Positions 13,226 to 26,175 of a stretch of 64,000 bases of DNA are shown one piece after another. Origin of the DNA: Mesodorylaimus sp. YZB2_4. Taxonomy: Eukaryota; Nematoda; Enoplea; Dorylaimida; Dorylaimidae. The translations under genes and the position numbers were made by a program. Positions within the stretch are counted from its first letter, which is position 1, and each line of letters begins with the position of its first letter. The notes under the pieces are model-generated. The model did not search any database and had not been told where the DNA came from. It saw only the letters and a list, made by a program, of their open reading frames with translations. The stretch is taken from contig JASANH010000360.1 of NCBI GenBank assembly GCA_030248295.1, positions 124,001 to 188,000 of the forward strand, given 5' to 3'.

Positions 13226-15305
13226 GGTGAACGGGGATGGGACCAAAAAATGGCAGGATTGGATTGCAAATTTGCTAAAAACAAGACAATATATTCCTGA
13301 CATCAGTTTCCTTTTTTAAAAAAAATACTTTTTAGTCGCTAAATGATTAGGCTCGATTTCGGCATTTTATCCTACATTGTGTAGTGAGAGTGCGAGTATT
13401 TCCGGTGATGTCCAGAAAAGTCAAAAACAGCATGGATTTCAAATGATAATTCTTCCGAAATCGATTAGGAATGATGCAGTGAGTAATGAGTGCAGTGCAG
13501 TACTTACGCGGGAAAAAATTTAAATTCAATAAAAGGCGGGAAAAGCCGAAAGCTTCAAGTGAAACAGTCGACTACATCTACGAAATGTACAATGTTTACG
13601 GAGGACACCAATCGTTGCTTATTGCTGAGGCAAAAATATGGGAAAAGGAACATCAAGTTTTTGCGTACGAAAGTTTGAATAAGCGACTGAAATATGCCTT
13701 GCCTGAAAGGTAATGCTTGAAAACAAAAACATCCAAAGAACCAAGCCAGGCGCAACAGCCGACTATGTAAAACATAAAAACATGAAAAATTCGAAGTGAC
13801 ACTTGATAAAATGCCAAATTTCTTTAATTGGCTTGCACTGGAAAGCTGGCTAAACTAGAAAATGGGCCATCCATTCATGAAAGCAGGACTTGTTCAGACT
13901 GAAAAATGCTAAAGCTGCTTCGCACAAATGCTGAAAATTAAAAATTGCCACAAAAGGCAAAAAGTTTTGAAAAGTCCATGAATCTATCTGTGTCAGGAAC
14001 CCCGTGCGAAAAATCAAGGAAATAAAGGACACCGATTAGGAGGTCAAGTACTCAGTGTGTACATGGAACTGACGATCTAAAATATAAAATAGTTTAATTC
14101 TGACAAAAATCAATAAACGTCAATTATTGTGCATAAAAGGCATTAGCTCGAAAAAGAAAACTTTCACTTTAAAACCACGATGAAACACTCGAATATTCCA
14201 TTAGCCAGTACGGCCTTTCTTATTCCATTAAAACTCACCTAATGCACTGGCACTTTTTTCCAATCACTGCTCTTCAACTCGACCCTCCGAGCCAACCAAT
14301 CGCCTGGACCAGAGCAGTGCTTGCTTGCTACTGCTCATGACTAGTGTTCAAGCATGTGGAAGAGTCTGGTCTGGCCTATGCCAGCAGGGGGCTGTGTATG
14401 GTCTTTTGTATGGCCTAGCACTAGGATGACGTATTCTCCCTTGGCCAGTGCCAATACTCTCCAAGCTCGTTCCGTTTCCAAGGCACGTGTTGTTGAGAAT
14501 AGGCCTCTTTTTTCATTCTCTACTTACTCGCTGCTCATTATTCTAGCACGGGGCGTTCTTGTAGCAGTCTCTCTCTTCCATAGATCGAACCCACGTTGAG
14601 CCAACAAGTCGACAGTCTTGGAGAGAATGAGTCAAGTGAATGACTGGATCTTGTTATTGGTGCACGTTAAAGTTTTTGTGGAAAGTGGACGAGAAAAGAA
14701 TAAGAATTCGATGAATTCATTGTACATTCATAGTCAGAGAGCGAAGGCTGGGTTGGGAGTGCGGGCTGATATATGCTAATTATGACCTATGCTAAGAGAA
14801 AGGCCGCATTTCACACTGGCATGGGGGGGGGGAAGGCATATGTTTCGGTTGAAGGCCACACTGCAACTACAAGACCAACTCCAATACAAGAGGAGCTCCA
14901 CTTTCATACCGTAAAAGGAAATGAAAGGAAACTCGACAGCTGTGACTGCGTCAAGTAGTTCTTTTGTGATGGTTCTGGTACTAAACGAGAATTGGCCACT
15001 CGAGAAAGTTAACTTGGAAGGTTTTGAACAGATCGAGCGGAACGGGTGAGAAGTAGGAGAGGCAGGCAGTGGGCAAGAGGGGAGGTAGAAACAGAAGCAT
15101 GAAGTACCCACAAAAACGAGGGTGCAGAATGTTATTTTATGCGGGGTATTGCTCAAAGATTGATGCTACTTTTCGCTTACGGTGGGCCGAAAGTCCATTA
15201 GAAGATGCAGGTTACTCGAGCAACTGCTTGCTTGCTGTTGCTCAAATCGAAGCCCCATTCTGGCCCGCGCAGTCATTTCAGCTCATCCATATCACATGTC
15301 GATTT

Positions 15306-15500
15306 AACGCAAAATGGCGAACTACAAGTTGTGAAGAATGAAAATCTCAACGCACTGCAGTTCGATTCTTTGCTTTACACTGCTCACCTAACGTAAGTTG
15401 CCCTATCAAATTTTCAGAAACCGCCACTTTACGTTGCACACACTTAGGATACCCTTGGGGCGTCGGCCGTATTGCGCGAGCGAGATAGGACTCGAAACCT
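15306..15500. repeat. Dispersed repeat family E, copy 2
   Basis: This matches 478-770 in order: CGCAAAATGGCGAACTACAA, an inverted AGTTCGATTCTTTGCTTT block, and GGCCGTATTGC...CGAGATAGG. Spacing differs between the copies, which suggests old insertions. Confidence 0.5.
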
Positions 15501-15778
15501 TCGTGATCATTGTATACCTTGCCCCCTTTGAAATCGTACAATGCGGCTATACAGTATCGTCTTTTGCAAAGGACATTCTTGCACAAAATGTGATTGTGAT
15601 GCCCAGATCAGCATCTCTCTGACAAAGGCCAGTAGACAAGCCCATCATCCTGCAAGGTTTGCGAGCTGATTGAGTAAGCTAAAAGTTATTGATCCAGTTG
15701 CGCAAGCCACCCAAACTGGTTGATCGATTTTACTAGCAAAAGATTTCAGTATCGAACATAGGAAGGAAAACCGGACTG

Positions 15779-15851
15779 CCCCCCCCCCCCCCCCCCCCCA
15801 ATAGCGATCAATGACTGAAGAGGAACCAAACGGGCCCCCCCCCCCCCCCCC
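15779..15851. repeat. Paired long C tracts
   Basis: Two runs of roughly 21 and 17 consecutive C lie about 35 bases apart, at about 15779-15799 and 15835-15851. Run lengths in assemblies are unreliable. On the minus strand they are G runs that can form quadruplexes. Confidence 0.9.
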
Positions 15852-16499
15852 GAATCTCTTATTATGACTCTGACTAATGGCCTAATTGGACTGGATTTTT
15901 CGGATTATCCAGAATTTCCGAAATTCGTTTAATGTTTTCAGAAATTTCAACTGCATAATTACAATTACTCTACACTTTACATGACTGCCCTTTACTGCGC
16001 ACTAACAAGTGTCAGATTTTTTAAACCTCAAATGAGGGTCTACTCGTCTTCACAGAAAATCCTTGTGATCTTAGAACTATAGATAGATAATTATGTTCCG
16101 CTTCATTATGAGCTTTCAACCCATCATAACTATACTTATCCTATCCAGTGGCGAACCCAAACCACGTGACATCACAATCTTATGAGACACTTAAAGTCTT
16201 GGACGAAATGATGTTTCAAAAAGCCATCTTACGATTAGTGCAGATCAGCGGCGATGTGCAAGTACTGTAGCGTTCACAGTTGGATCGCATACTATCTGCG
16301 GCCCTTAAAATGCCAAGTGCTCTGGAAGTGTGCTGGCGCATCGCGAGTTCGATCAGACATGTCAAACGGCGCCGATATCCAACTGATAGGCAGTATGTAA
16401 TAAGCGTGAATATCTTATCTGTACCCATCACTGCAGACAGAGGCCGGTTCAGACAGCTAGTCCACCTCTAGGACTAAACATGAAAAGGAGAGTGAGAGT

Positions 16500-16925
16500 C
16501 ACGTCAAGTGACTGATAGGAGAGGCTGACCCAGCAGCCGCGGCGTTGATCCCGCATTGCTTGGGCCAGCAAACATGACTCCGCACTTCAGTTCCGGCTGC
16601 AGTTTAGTAAGCCCATTTTCAAAGAGGGAGCTGGTCTTCAAGCGGACGCCAAACGCGTAGCGAACCAGGAAACTTGTTCCCGAGCACCAGTCGGGAAGGT
16701 CCCATTCTCGGCTGGTGTCATCCTGGGACGCTGGTGCTGGCACAGGATGCCCTCGTGTGGAGGTGCTCCGTGTGGAGACACACAGGGGGGGGGCTGCCGT
16801 GAGAGCTGGTCACCTCACGGCCCCGCTTATCATATCATAACTGCTGGCCGGCTAAAGGCAAAAACGGGTTGGAAGTCAGGTGGGAGGGAACTGGGTAGGC
16901 ACGAAGCCCAACTCACAAAAAAAGA
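16500..16925 (+). repeat. SINE-A-related copy, diverged
   Basis: Body blocks ATGCCCTCGTGTGGAGGTGC, GTGTGGAGACACACAGG and CTGCTGGCCGGCTAAAGGCA match the reverse complement of the 47735 and 51520 copies. The stretch after the tail (GGTTGGAAGTC...GGAACTGGGTAGG) also matches sequence at 57590-57640. The upstream part matches 56310-56520. A minus-strand frame across it is repeat-derived. Confidence 0.65.
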
Positions 16926-17434
16926 GGCAGGGGGCGCTGATTCCATTCACGCCTAATATGCAGTTACAAGAATGATAAAGTGAAGCCCACAGTTTCAGAA
17001 TCCTGAAAAACAACTGGCAGGCACAGATTCCGTTTGCCATATTTGGTTCTTCGGAATCGAACATTGAAGGACTGTGCAGGACTGATGAATTCACTAAATT
17101 TTATGACATCAGTTCTAAGTGGCTAGTTTGTGCAGAAACTTTATGTTGCAAAGAGGGTGATCGCTACCCGTGACCCTGGTCACCCTGCTTGTAACATAAA
17201 GTGGGGGTACGACGCCTGTGCTAGAACCGTCCTACAAAAATAGAGTACTCTAGGTTTCACGAAGTCTACTTGTATGTATATGCATCTAGGAGGCTTGCGA
17301 CTCGAGGATCCGAAGATGAGCTCTCACAGGACTGCTCAGTTCAGGAGATATTGATCAGAAACGTCATCTACAGTATAAAACGTGGACCCGCAACTGTGAT
17401 CCCGCGATGTCTGGTTGTGTAATCATCGTGCCTT

Positions 17435-17610
17435 GCAGGTCATTGCGAGTGGGAGAGAATTACATCTCCCCGGGCTGGGAAATCTCAACCCCTCGGGTTG
17501 ATGTTTCAGCCTCAGGTAGAGCCGCAAGGCTAGCTTTGCTGCAATCGGAGTTTTTGTCCCGCCGACCATACTATACGTGCCGCGCCTGCCAGGCTTGGCT
17601 ACACTTGGTT
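17435..17610 (+). repeat. Repeat family C copy
   Basis: It contains the marker hairpin CAACCCCTCGGGTTGATG, followed by TTTCAGCC, a CGCAAGGCTAGC-type block, and TTTTGTCCCGCCGAC. The same order occurs at 18765-19010 and 63595-63790, and inverted at 18190-18400 and 49110-49290. Confidence 0.65.
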
Positions 17611-18189
17611 GCTCTAAATCTATTAGATACTGTACAGTGGTTAGCCAAGACCACGTGATACCGGCAGTATGGAGCACTGAAATTCGTGCGCACGAAAACG
17701 ATGTTTCAAAAAGTCTATTTGAGTAGTCTTTCGACTCGCTTGGGCCGTCATAAGTTAAATAAACCGACGACGAACATGAGGAAGAGAAAGATTTTAATGA
17801 CCTTTAAAAAAGTAGGTGCTCTCCGACGCCATGGCAAACCCCCCCAGCGCAGGAGACCCCTAAATCAGCCGACGATGAACATGACGATGAGAAAGATTTG
17901 AATGACCTTTAAAGAAGTAGGTACTCTCGCTGACGCCCATGGGCAAGTTGACTGCGCCTGCCAGTCGGTGATTATCGGTAAAGCACTGTTATTTATATTT
18001 TTATCTGGTGCTTCGACTTTAGCTGGCAGAGATATTCTAGGCTTCGCAGTTGCCGCTCAAAATACCTGTCAATTTGACTGTTTCTCAAATCTTCGCTGCC
18101 CACAGAAGAGTACAGTTACATGTTCAGGATACAACGACAGCTACACTTTGACTACAGGATGTAATTGTTCCGTTGCAATTTCGGATTAT

Positions 18190-18400
18190 CCAATAGAATA
18201 AAGTTTCCAGGTGGTGACTCATAGTAGGCCAGCGCAGGGTGCGGGAGAGATTGCGACTGACCAAAGTCGGTGGAACACGCACTGCAATTGGAGCAGGCAA
18301 GTCTTGTGACTTATCTGCGGCTGAAACATCAACCGGAGTGGTTGGTATCTTCCAGCCAGGGAAGATCAATAATTCTCTCCCTCTCTCTTTGAACCCGCTA
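18190..18400 (-). repeat. Repeat family C copy, inverted
   Basis: The reverse-complement order of family C is visible: GACCAAAGTCGGTGG, GCAAGTCTTGTGAC, GGCTGAAACATCAACC, then a GGTTGGTATCTTCCAGCC variant of the marker hairpin. It faces the copies at 17435 and 18765. Confidence 0.6.
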
Positions 18401-18764
18401 GCCGCGCGCGATAAGCGAGGCGACCATCTCGTGCGGCAGGCTCTCTATGACGTCTCTACTAGGAGAACCTGTATCAAGAGGTCCTATAATAGCACTTTCT
18501 TGATCCTACACGTTTGGCCTCAGCCACTCGACAGTGCTGGGCGAGTCGCTTAGAATCCAGCTCGAGAGTTACGAGCATTTGGCACCTGAAAGGAGAGGAC
18601 TGGGATTCGGTAAGCAACTACTTGTCCATCCGTGCAACTCAATTCATCGGAGCTAGTGAGGACATATATACCCGCTTTCTGTGTCCTACACTCACTCCTT
18701 GTCCCAACGCGCACGCAACTCCTTAGCAGTGTTACTGGAATACTTATGTAACCCCCGCCTGGTA

Positions 18765-19010
18765 GGCCATGGCGAGTGGCCGGAACGTGACCTCCCACCC
18801 ATCCATGTAACCCTCAGCCAGGCAGGTCGTGGCGAGTGGGAAAGAGTAATCGATACTCTCCCCTGGCTAGCAGACGTCAACCCCTCGGGTTGACGTTTCA
18901 GCCGTAGGTATGGTCGCAAGACTTGCTTGTTCCGCTAACTGAGTGTTTGTCCCGCTGACTTCGGTCGGCTACCTTTCTCCTACGCCTGCCAGGTTTGGTT
19001 ACACTTATTC
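18765..19010 (+). repeat. Repeat family C copy
   Basis: The block CAACCCCTCGGGTTGACG is followed by TTTCAGCCGTAGGTATGGTC, GCAAGACTTGCTTGTTCCG and TGTTTGTCCCGCTGACTTCG. A GGCGAGTGG motif occurs twice at its left end, and the same motif precedes the 63595 copy. Confidence 0.65.
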
Positions 19011-19185
19011 CAAATCAGGAAACTATGAATGCATGCACTCTAAATCTACTTCTGCACTTCCCCAAGCTCTGTACTATAAGAGCACTCCAACAAGGGCAGG
19101 GCAGACAAGAGTGTTCCTATCCGTCGAGGTATCAGTGTGACAATGACAGCTAGTGCGCGCGACCCAGTTTTGCAGCTCATGACGA

Positions 19186-19256
19186 CACCCCAGCCTGGCT
19201 TTCGAACCATTCTCCTATCAGTAGGCACGCCCTACCACCAATTGTGTCACTGGGTC
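19186..19256 (-). repeat. tRNA-like promoter segment, probably SINE-derived
   Basis: Read on the minus strand, an A-box-like block (TTGGTGGTAGGGCG) is followed about 20 bases later by a B-box-like block (TGGTTCGAAAGCC). The pieces do not fold into a full cloverleaf by eye, so I read it as a tRNA-derived repeat head rather than a functional tRNA. Confidence 0.4.
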
Positions 19257-19895
19257 GCTGCGTTATCAACTCAGTCAGTCACCCTACCACACACTGGCAT
19301 ACACCACTGCTCTGGCGACCTTTACTAAATATATCAGTCACAGATCACGCATATCAGAGCAGATCTGTGTTTCTGTTTTAACTTACTGTACCTTTGGTCT
19401 GCCACTAATTGGGTTAATTGGCTTTTGATTAATAACAGAAACAGAAAAGAGTACTAATATCAAAATGAAACAACGCCTCATCGCCTACACTTTCTCTTAA
19501 TGCACTTTTTTGTTTTTACGTGTCAGTGCTTGGGTGCAGTCTAACTGCTTCGCTTAGAGTAAAATCAATCAATCTTCTGCACCCAACTTCGCAAAAGCTT
19601 TACCCTTCATTATACAAAGTTCCCTCGCAAGAGAGCGCCACCTTTACACCTGTAGCCTAATCAGCCTTCACTGCATCCCTCACCCATATTACCGACACAA
19701 ACATGAAACGTACGGTCATGAGAACTCTTACAACGCTATCACTAATCCGAGAAATCGTACAATACGCATGACCGTATTCACCTGATGAGTACTAGCTCAC
19801 AAAAAGCATCCAATTATCTCTGATTACCTGACTAATCGATTACACTTTTGTACACCGTACCCCTCCAAGCACAGCATTCAGGGCTCGCCTACTCA
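19257..19895. other. 3' flank of the TRABID gene, nothing recognised
   Basis: No coding exon, repeat match or RNA gene was seen. The part adjoining 19896 is presumably 3' UTR of the minus-strand deubiquitinase gene. Confidence 0.4.
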
Positions 19896-22800
19896 CTAGT
19901 CCTCACTCTGCACATTCTCCGTACACTTTACACTCGCCTCCTTGCCACCCACATCCTCCTTCTGCTCTACCTTTGCACGCTGTCGATTATCCGCGTGTTC
20001 CATCGATGGTGTGCTCGTCTCTACTTGATTCTCCATCTTTGTTAATCCGCTACCACTGGCTTGCATGTCGCCCATTGTCGTCGCCACACTGGCCGACGCA
20101 GCCTTTCGTAACGTATTCGATCTACTCGATTTCGCACTGGACGAACCCGCAACCGCGCCACCATCGTTCCCATATCTGGTCAAGGCGGCACTGGCGGCTT
20201 GGTGCAATTGGGCCAGACGACGATAATAATCCAACCAATCGTCGACCATTTGTTGAATAGGGGGCGAGAGACGATGGATTCGCATTTTGCAACACCACAA
20301 CCCACCCTCCGTCACGCACACGTCCAACCACGCCCTGAGCAACGCTTGTTCGTGCCCGCGCTAAAATTAAATTAAATTATCACAATGATCAGCAACAAAC
20401 TAATCTTCCCCGGCAACTGTACCTCAATGCCTTACCTCATTCGCATTCAAGAAATGCATAGGCAAAGGTCGTCCATCCGAATCCTTCAACGGTAAATAGA
20501 CGTGCCTCGCTTGTTGCGGGAATTCGCGTACGTGCGCAATAGCACCAATCTCGTACGCGTCCGGTTCCATCGGCACCAAGGCCGTGAAATGACCTGGCGT
20601 ATAGCTCAGACATATCGGTGACCTCCAGCAAAAACTTGGCTCCCATAACAATGGCAAATAAATCCCTTCAAATCTTGCGTAATCGATCGATTCGCCAGAG
20701 AAATAGGATTTCACCACACGCACGCCATAAACGATTATCGGACGACGTATAATATGCGCCAAGACGAAGATATGAGCCTGAAACACGTTCAGCACTTATC
20801 CCCTCCCTCCATCTCCCCACCCGCCCTTCCATTCCCCTCTTCACAATCAGACGGTTAAAACGCTCTCTCCACTTCCTCACCGACTCATCGGAGCTTCTCG
20901 AAGTTCATCATCTCACACTCACAAACAGAACACGTCCCCTCCATACTAACCTGCTCCAAAGCGGCGCCTGGTTTACTCGCCAATTGCAATATCAAATCCC
21001 AATCGCGAGCGAATTGATCCTCCTCGATCGTATAGTGCATAGAGCTGGCCAAGTACGTCTCGTATTCTCTCCAACGCGGATAGAACCTACAATGGACAAC
21101 TGTCACCCAAGTAAGGGCACAGATCCTGCAGACAAAATCAGGCCTTTCACTCCTCCCCTGCCCGCCCGACCAGAAGCAGAGCTGGCTCACAAGGATCAGA
21201 AAGTAGGGAAGACGAGAAACAGAGTTCAATTCAAGAAAATAGGCATATTCTTCCAGGAACAAAGTCGGCCAGGGAATTTGCTTAAAATTTGAATTTGGCG
21301 CCAAAATTTCACCATCCCAGACCTTGCCCATAATTGCTGTCTTCTGCTCCCTCCAATCCACCCAGTTTACCGAGTTCAAAGGACAGACACCCCAAATCGA
21401 CTGCAACTTACACTTCGGCCGCATCTGACAAACTTTCGGCTAAAGCTTGGCGTAAACTATTTTCTGAATCGAACACGCCCCAAGTCGCTTGCAAGACCGA
21501 ATCCAGCAGGCAATCGCCGCACATACGATTCCACAAGGCGAACAATCGACTGCCCAAACGATCCGTCACTTCAACCGACCAATTGATTATCGGATATTCT
21601 TCTTCCAATTCTAAAAGAGACGACAACTTTACATTTTCAATCAATATACTACTTTCAAATTTTACTCTTTTGAACATTTCGATCCAACAGGGCGTCGAAC
21701 AATTTTGCTTGAATCGACGGTGGTAAATCGTAGATTGCTAAAAAAGATGTTTAAAAATGACAAGTTCATATACAAAGCTGCAGATAACAAGCACCTTTTG
21801 TGAAGAAAAAAAACGTTTTGTCATGCCAATGTTCCTGTTCCTGTCTTACCACATCACCAAACGCTTAACAGCGCACTCGAGGGTGAAGGGGCACACTACA
21901 CAGAAAAGATAACGGGGCCGCGAGTCGAACACTTGCCCGTAACTGCGCACAGGGCAGGAAAGGCAGACGCCTAACCCACCAGGCCACGAGTCCAGTGGGT
22001 AAGTGTGAATACTCTGTCAGCAACTCCGCCCCCTGCAATCGCAATCGATTCTCTGCACAAAACAGAGCAGGCAACTGGGGCCATCGCCCGTCGATGTGAT
22101 GTTTCAGCCACGGCCCAGGTTGGAAGCCTCTTAGCGCTTCTGGCTTCAGGCACAACAAATCCTGACCATAAGGACCCAACTCCTGTGTCGTGTTCATAGA
22201 TACCAATTCAACGCCAGTCTATTCCAAATCATTTTTTAATTCAGGCCCTATCCACCAGAATCAGAAACCGACCCCAAAATTGAAAAAATTTTCTTCAGGA
22301 ACTTTAAGGTCAAAACAAAAAATTATGTAGGCAGGCATCGTAAAAAACCATGTCCTTTTCTGCGACCGTTTTGCATCATATGCCCGTGAAGTCAAAGTCG
22401 TTGAAAAATTTCTCAACTCCGATCACTACTTCCGTCCCACAGTTACTCTGATTCCAGCGACTCAAGTCCCAACCACAACACTTACTCGACGGCAAAGAGA
22501 ATGTAGTCAATTCCGTGAAAAAGTAAGCAGCCATTTCTCCTTTCCTTTGACGTAAGGACATGTGGATTTGGCGTCTAATTTCGGCAGCCGATTCGGGACT
22601 CATATGACAGGGTACGCGTTGTACGGGACGTCCGGCTCCGTTATTCGGCCGATCACTGCAGGCCAACAACAACGTGAGTAAATCATCCCGGCGATAACGT
22701 ATGGCCAAATGGAACAGGGTATGACCGGCTTCGAACGATGCCCCAGCAATACTACGATTTAGAATATGCACCTGAAAATAACAAGTTCAATAAGGCGACA

Positions 22801-25659
22801 ATCAGACGGGAAATACCAAATGAGGGTGCTCATGTTTCCAATTCAGCCAGTACTGCACTTTCACTGTGCGCAATCGCGCCAAGTCATCCCGCATGAAACC
22901 ACATTTTGAAAGCTCGTTGTGCGAAAAACAAAAGTTCAATCCTGCATAACAAGCATTACAACTTAGACTTTCAAAGCCTAAGCACGACATACCCAGAACG
23001 AAGCAGCGGGGTTGCCTCCCAGGGTGTAACCTATAGTTGGACAGGTACACCCGAGGCCCCACCAGAGCAATCAATAACACGTGACAGCCCACAACTATCA
23101 ACTATTGTGCCATCATCTGACATCGCAATGATCGGACCTCCTCGACAGGGTGCGTTGCCTTGAGCGCCAGGATTATACAGCGGCGGAACAAGGCTTCCTT
23201 ATTCCACCCACAGTGGTCCAGCATGGCAGCACACGAAAGGGATCCCGCAGTCCTCCAAAACACGCTGCCGTGTCTATAAGCACCACTTAGCTTACCTCCT
23301 GTGCCTCACCTGCCGACCCATTCAATCCACTGCATGTGCCACTGTATCTGTCAATGCCCTCCCTGACTCGCCGCACTCGTTCGTGGGCAGCTGATCCAGA
23401 CCCCAACATCGGACTCCCCTTCCACGTCGCGAGCAATCCCAGTTGATCATGCCGCCATTCAGTACTTTACACTTTACCTGCAATCTCCTGTTGCGTGCTG
23501 TGCTATTTCTGCAGGTCAAATCAGCCTAATGCAGTCGAAACGTCCTTGCGTCTGTTTGTACTGTCTTTGCACATGGTATTCCTTGGCAATCAATAACACA
23601 AGGCAGCATCAGAACACTGATACTTGCGCGCCGGCATGTAAATGCAACGCCCGTTCGCACAGCACATCCGCATCTACTCGCTCGCCCCAAAGAAGCAATG
23701 ACCATTGCAAGCCCACGAGCCATCGATGCCCCCTGCCTATACGTCATTCGCCCACCCCGTGATCACAGTGCGTGCAACGAGGCATGAATACCGGACATCT
23801 CTCCGCCCTCACCTCTCCATGAGTCAATACACGAGCCGGATCTCCACCCGCCGCCAAATAGGCTTCGACCGGATCGCAACAATCGGCCAATCCACCGACA
23901 GCGATCGATTTTAAAGCGGTCAGCCACAAATAATCAACGTCTCGTAATTGCTTTTTTAAACGTCGCATGGTTTTCTCCAAAATCGTATCATTCGATTGTT
24001 GTTGCTCGATATAACTTCCAGACATTGAAGTAGGAGAAAACGATGCACTTACTGCCGGCGATGACGTCGAAGACGATGCCGCAGCGGCTGCTGCACCGCC
24101 CGCGATTGTAGCTGTTGAATAATAGGACGAAGCAGCGGCGCCTGAACCGATACTGTGATCAGAATTGACACTCTCGCTGGACGAACTGTTCTTGGGCGAT
24201 TTACGACCACTTTCCTTACCGGAACTGCAAGAACATCAAATAGCATCAATCAGTTACATACATAACACCCTGGCGCAAAATTTTTCATTCTGATCATGAC
24301 CAGCGGGAGATATGAGACCAAAGTCTGTGGTTGATCGTCTCCCAGCCCCGGGAGAGTAGCCACCCACCCGACCCAACCGTCATGCTGGTACATCAAATTA
24401 CTCAGAAAATGCATTCAAGAACAAGAATTCTACGGACAGCATCCTCCTGGGTATCTGACCGAATACAGGGGATAGCTGGTCAACTGCTAGTCCTACCCGT
24501 CATTTAGCACCTACCTTAGACTTCGTTTCTTTTCTTTTCCAGTATCCGACGAGGACGTTGTGGGCGCATCAGTTGCCACATTTGGTTGAGGCGAACGCGA
24601 AGCACTTGTTCGACCACCAGCTTGATTTGAGGGCGGCGTATTGGGCCTGTTCGACGCTGCACCCTTGGGAGCGTAGCACATGACGCATCGACTCGACTTA
24701 GGCCAATTCTCGTACGTGCACGACGTACATGTCCACTTTTGTAATTTCTTAGCAATAATACGACTGTCCAAAAATGTATTCGACGATGTTTGCGGTTGTG
24801 GTGGAGGAGTGGAAGTGGTGAGTAACTGTTGGTTCATCGACGGAGACGGACTTAAGGCTTTTGGCTCCAATACACCAGTTGTAGTAGGTGGCAAAGGCGA
24901 ATGTTGACCAGACGGGACGTTACTAGTTGCGCGACTATTTCGACCACTTCCGGTCACTGAAGTCGGCTGCGATACGGTCGAATCCCGTCGCTGCTGCTCG
25001 TTGACTGATGATGATGTACCGATAATTGGGTTCTCGTGACGGCGTTTTCCGCATTGAGTACATTTCAACGAACGAGGATAATTCAAGTAAGTACAAGCTG
25101 AGCACGGCCATTTGTCCACGTCCGGATTCCACGGGCTATCGCTAATTTGCTGCACATTTTGTTGATCAGTCGTGCCTTGTACCCCGTGAGTGATCGAACT
25201 ATCGATCGATCTTGATGCCAATTGATAAATGTCCAATAATTCTTCCCGTTGTTGCCTTTTAGGGTGATCGCTTGTCAAGCATTGCTGCTCGGAATCGAAA
25301 AATCGAGTGCTCAATTCGCTGTCGATCATCGATGCCGTATTCGCTTGCATAGACAAGTTATTTTCTCCCCCGCAACTGCTGCCGTGTCGTCCATAGAATT
25401 CGTTTTCGCCACGAACGTTTTCTCCTTCTTGTTGATTACTACCATCTTCGCTAACGTTGCGCTGACGACGGTGATGCGTCGTGGACGGGGGCGGAGGCGG
25501 TGGGAACGACGTGGACGATGTGTTCAAGTCTTGCCCATGCGCCAATATCAGATGCCACGGTTTTGGCGATCGACACACGGTGCATCGCTGAGCCGATGGA
25601 TAATTGAGGTAAGTACAATATTCGCAAGCCCATTTTTGTGTATCGTCCATAATACTCAT
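19896..25659 (-). CDS. ZRANB1: TRABID-type OTU deubiquitinase (ZRANB1 orthologue)
   Basis: This ubiquitin thioesterase is encoded in eight exons: 25659-24515, 24224-23813, 22771-22486, 21737-21666, 21610-21412, 21086-20951, 20777-20436 and 20360-19896. Phases agree and give about 1018 residues. The first exon carries three NZF (RanBP2-type) zinc fingers (KWACEYCTYLN, KWPCSACTYLN, KWTCTSCTYENW), which in this family bind K29/K33-linked and K63-linked ubiquitin. The ankyrin-like ubiquitin-binding region follows (FHLAIRYRRDDLLTLLLA). The A20-type OTU domain has catalytic Cys in GDCLLDSVLQATWG and His in PGHFTALV. Human TRABID has 708 residues; the excess lies in low-complexity linkers between zinc fingers, an Ala/Ser-rich block in exon 2 and a C-terminal tail. 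I chose the ATG at 25659 because it lies just before the first finger. The open frame continues upstream to 25983. Confidence 0.95.
21829..21994 (-). repeat. SINE-B, near full length, in a TRABID intron
   Basis: On the minus strand the element starts with a tRNA-like head: A-box-like TGGCCTGGTGGGTTAGGCG and, about 45 bases on, B-box-like GTGTTCGACTCGC. A unique body follows (CCCCTTCACCCTCGAGTGCG, then GTTTGGTGATGTGGTAAGAC) and it ends in short AGGAACA repeats. Length is about 165 bp. It lies in the intron after the third TRABID exon. Confidence 0.8.
24303..24365 (-). repeat. Repeat family C fragment in a TRABID intron
   Basis: GAGACCAAAGTCTGTGG followed by CTCCCAGCCCCGGGAGAGTA resembles the inverted copies at 18190 and 49110. 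It lies within the first TRABID intron. Confidence 0.4.
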
Positions 25660-26175
25660 ACTTTCCGATGTTTTTCGAGCAAGATCATAGTCGATACTGT
25701 ATAACTTAGAAAAGCGAGACACCTGATTTTTTGCTTTTGAATCAAAGAAACGAAATTGGTGAGCAGAAAATGAAAACACGTTTGTTCCGCAATATACGCC
25801 TACACCAAAAACATCAAATGCAAACACCGACGAACCGCGGAAACTCGCCCAGCAGCCGCACATAGCCAGATGACCGTCAGGCGCACTTTTTACCGTTAAA
25901 ACGATAAAATAAAGTTTCAGGCAAAATTGAAACGTGGCTGAAAATTTTGTCAACTGAGATAAGTTATAAGAAAGACAAAACATTCTATTCCGAACTGAAG
26001 TTTCTTCTTAAAGCTTTGACCAAATAGCAGCATTAAACTGTAAATTTTATCGTCGAATCTATAAGTTATCTTTACCGAAGATGGTGGCCGAACGGAAAAT
26101 TTGCATGTTTTGTAAAGCTGAAAACTTTTATTTTCGAATCGAGCACTGTAACTTTGCCGCAAAGTTTTACGAAAA
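25660..26175. promoter_or_regulatory. Divergent promoter region between TRABID and NDUFS2
   Basis: The two start codons lie head to head about 516 bp apart, so this stretch must hold the 5' ends of both genes and may act as a bidirectional promoter. No TATA box is obvious. An open frame on the minus strand runs to 25983 but shows no domain. Confidence 0.5.

Larger units (their letters stand above)
13226..16490. other. Intergenic region, no supported gene
   Basis: A plus-strand frame at 13486-13713 encodes a lysine-rich helical-looking peptide (contains ASSETVDYIYEMYNVYGG) that I do not recognise. It lacks clear splice signals. The rest holds a second copy of repeat family E and two long C tracts. 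No RNA gene was seen. Confidence 0.35.

Noticed and set aside
13486-13713. 75-residue plus-strand frame
   Set aside because: It looks mildly protein-like but stands alone, with no acceptor, donor or homologue I recognise. It is kept only as a remark in the region entry.
24511-25983. N-terminal extension of TRABID upstream of 25659
   Set aside because: The frame stays open but the extra 108 residues have no domain or family similarity, and family members begin just before the first zinc finger.
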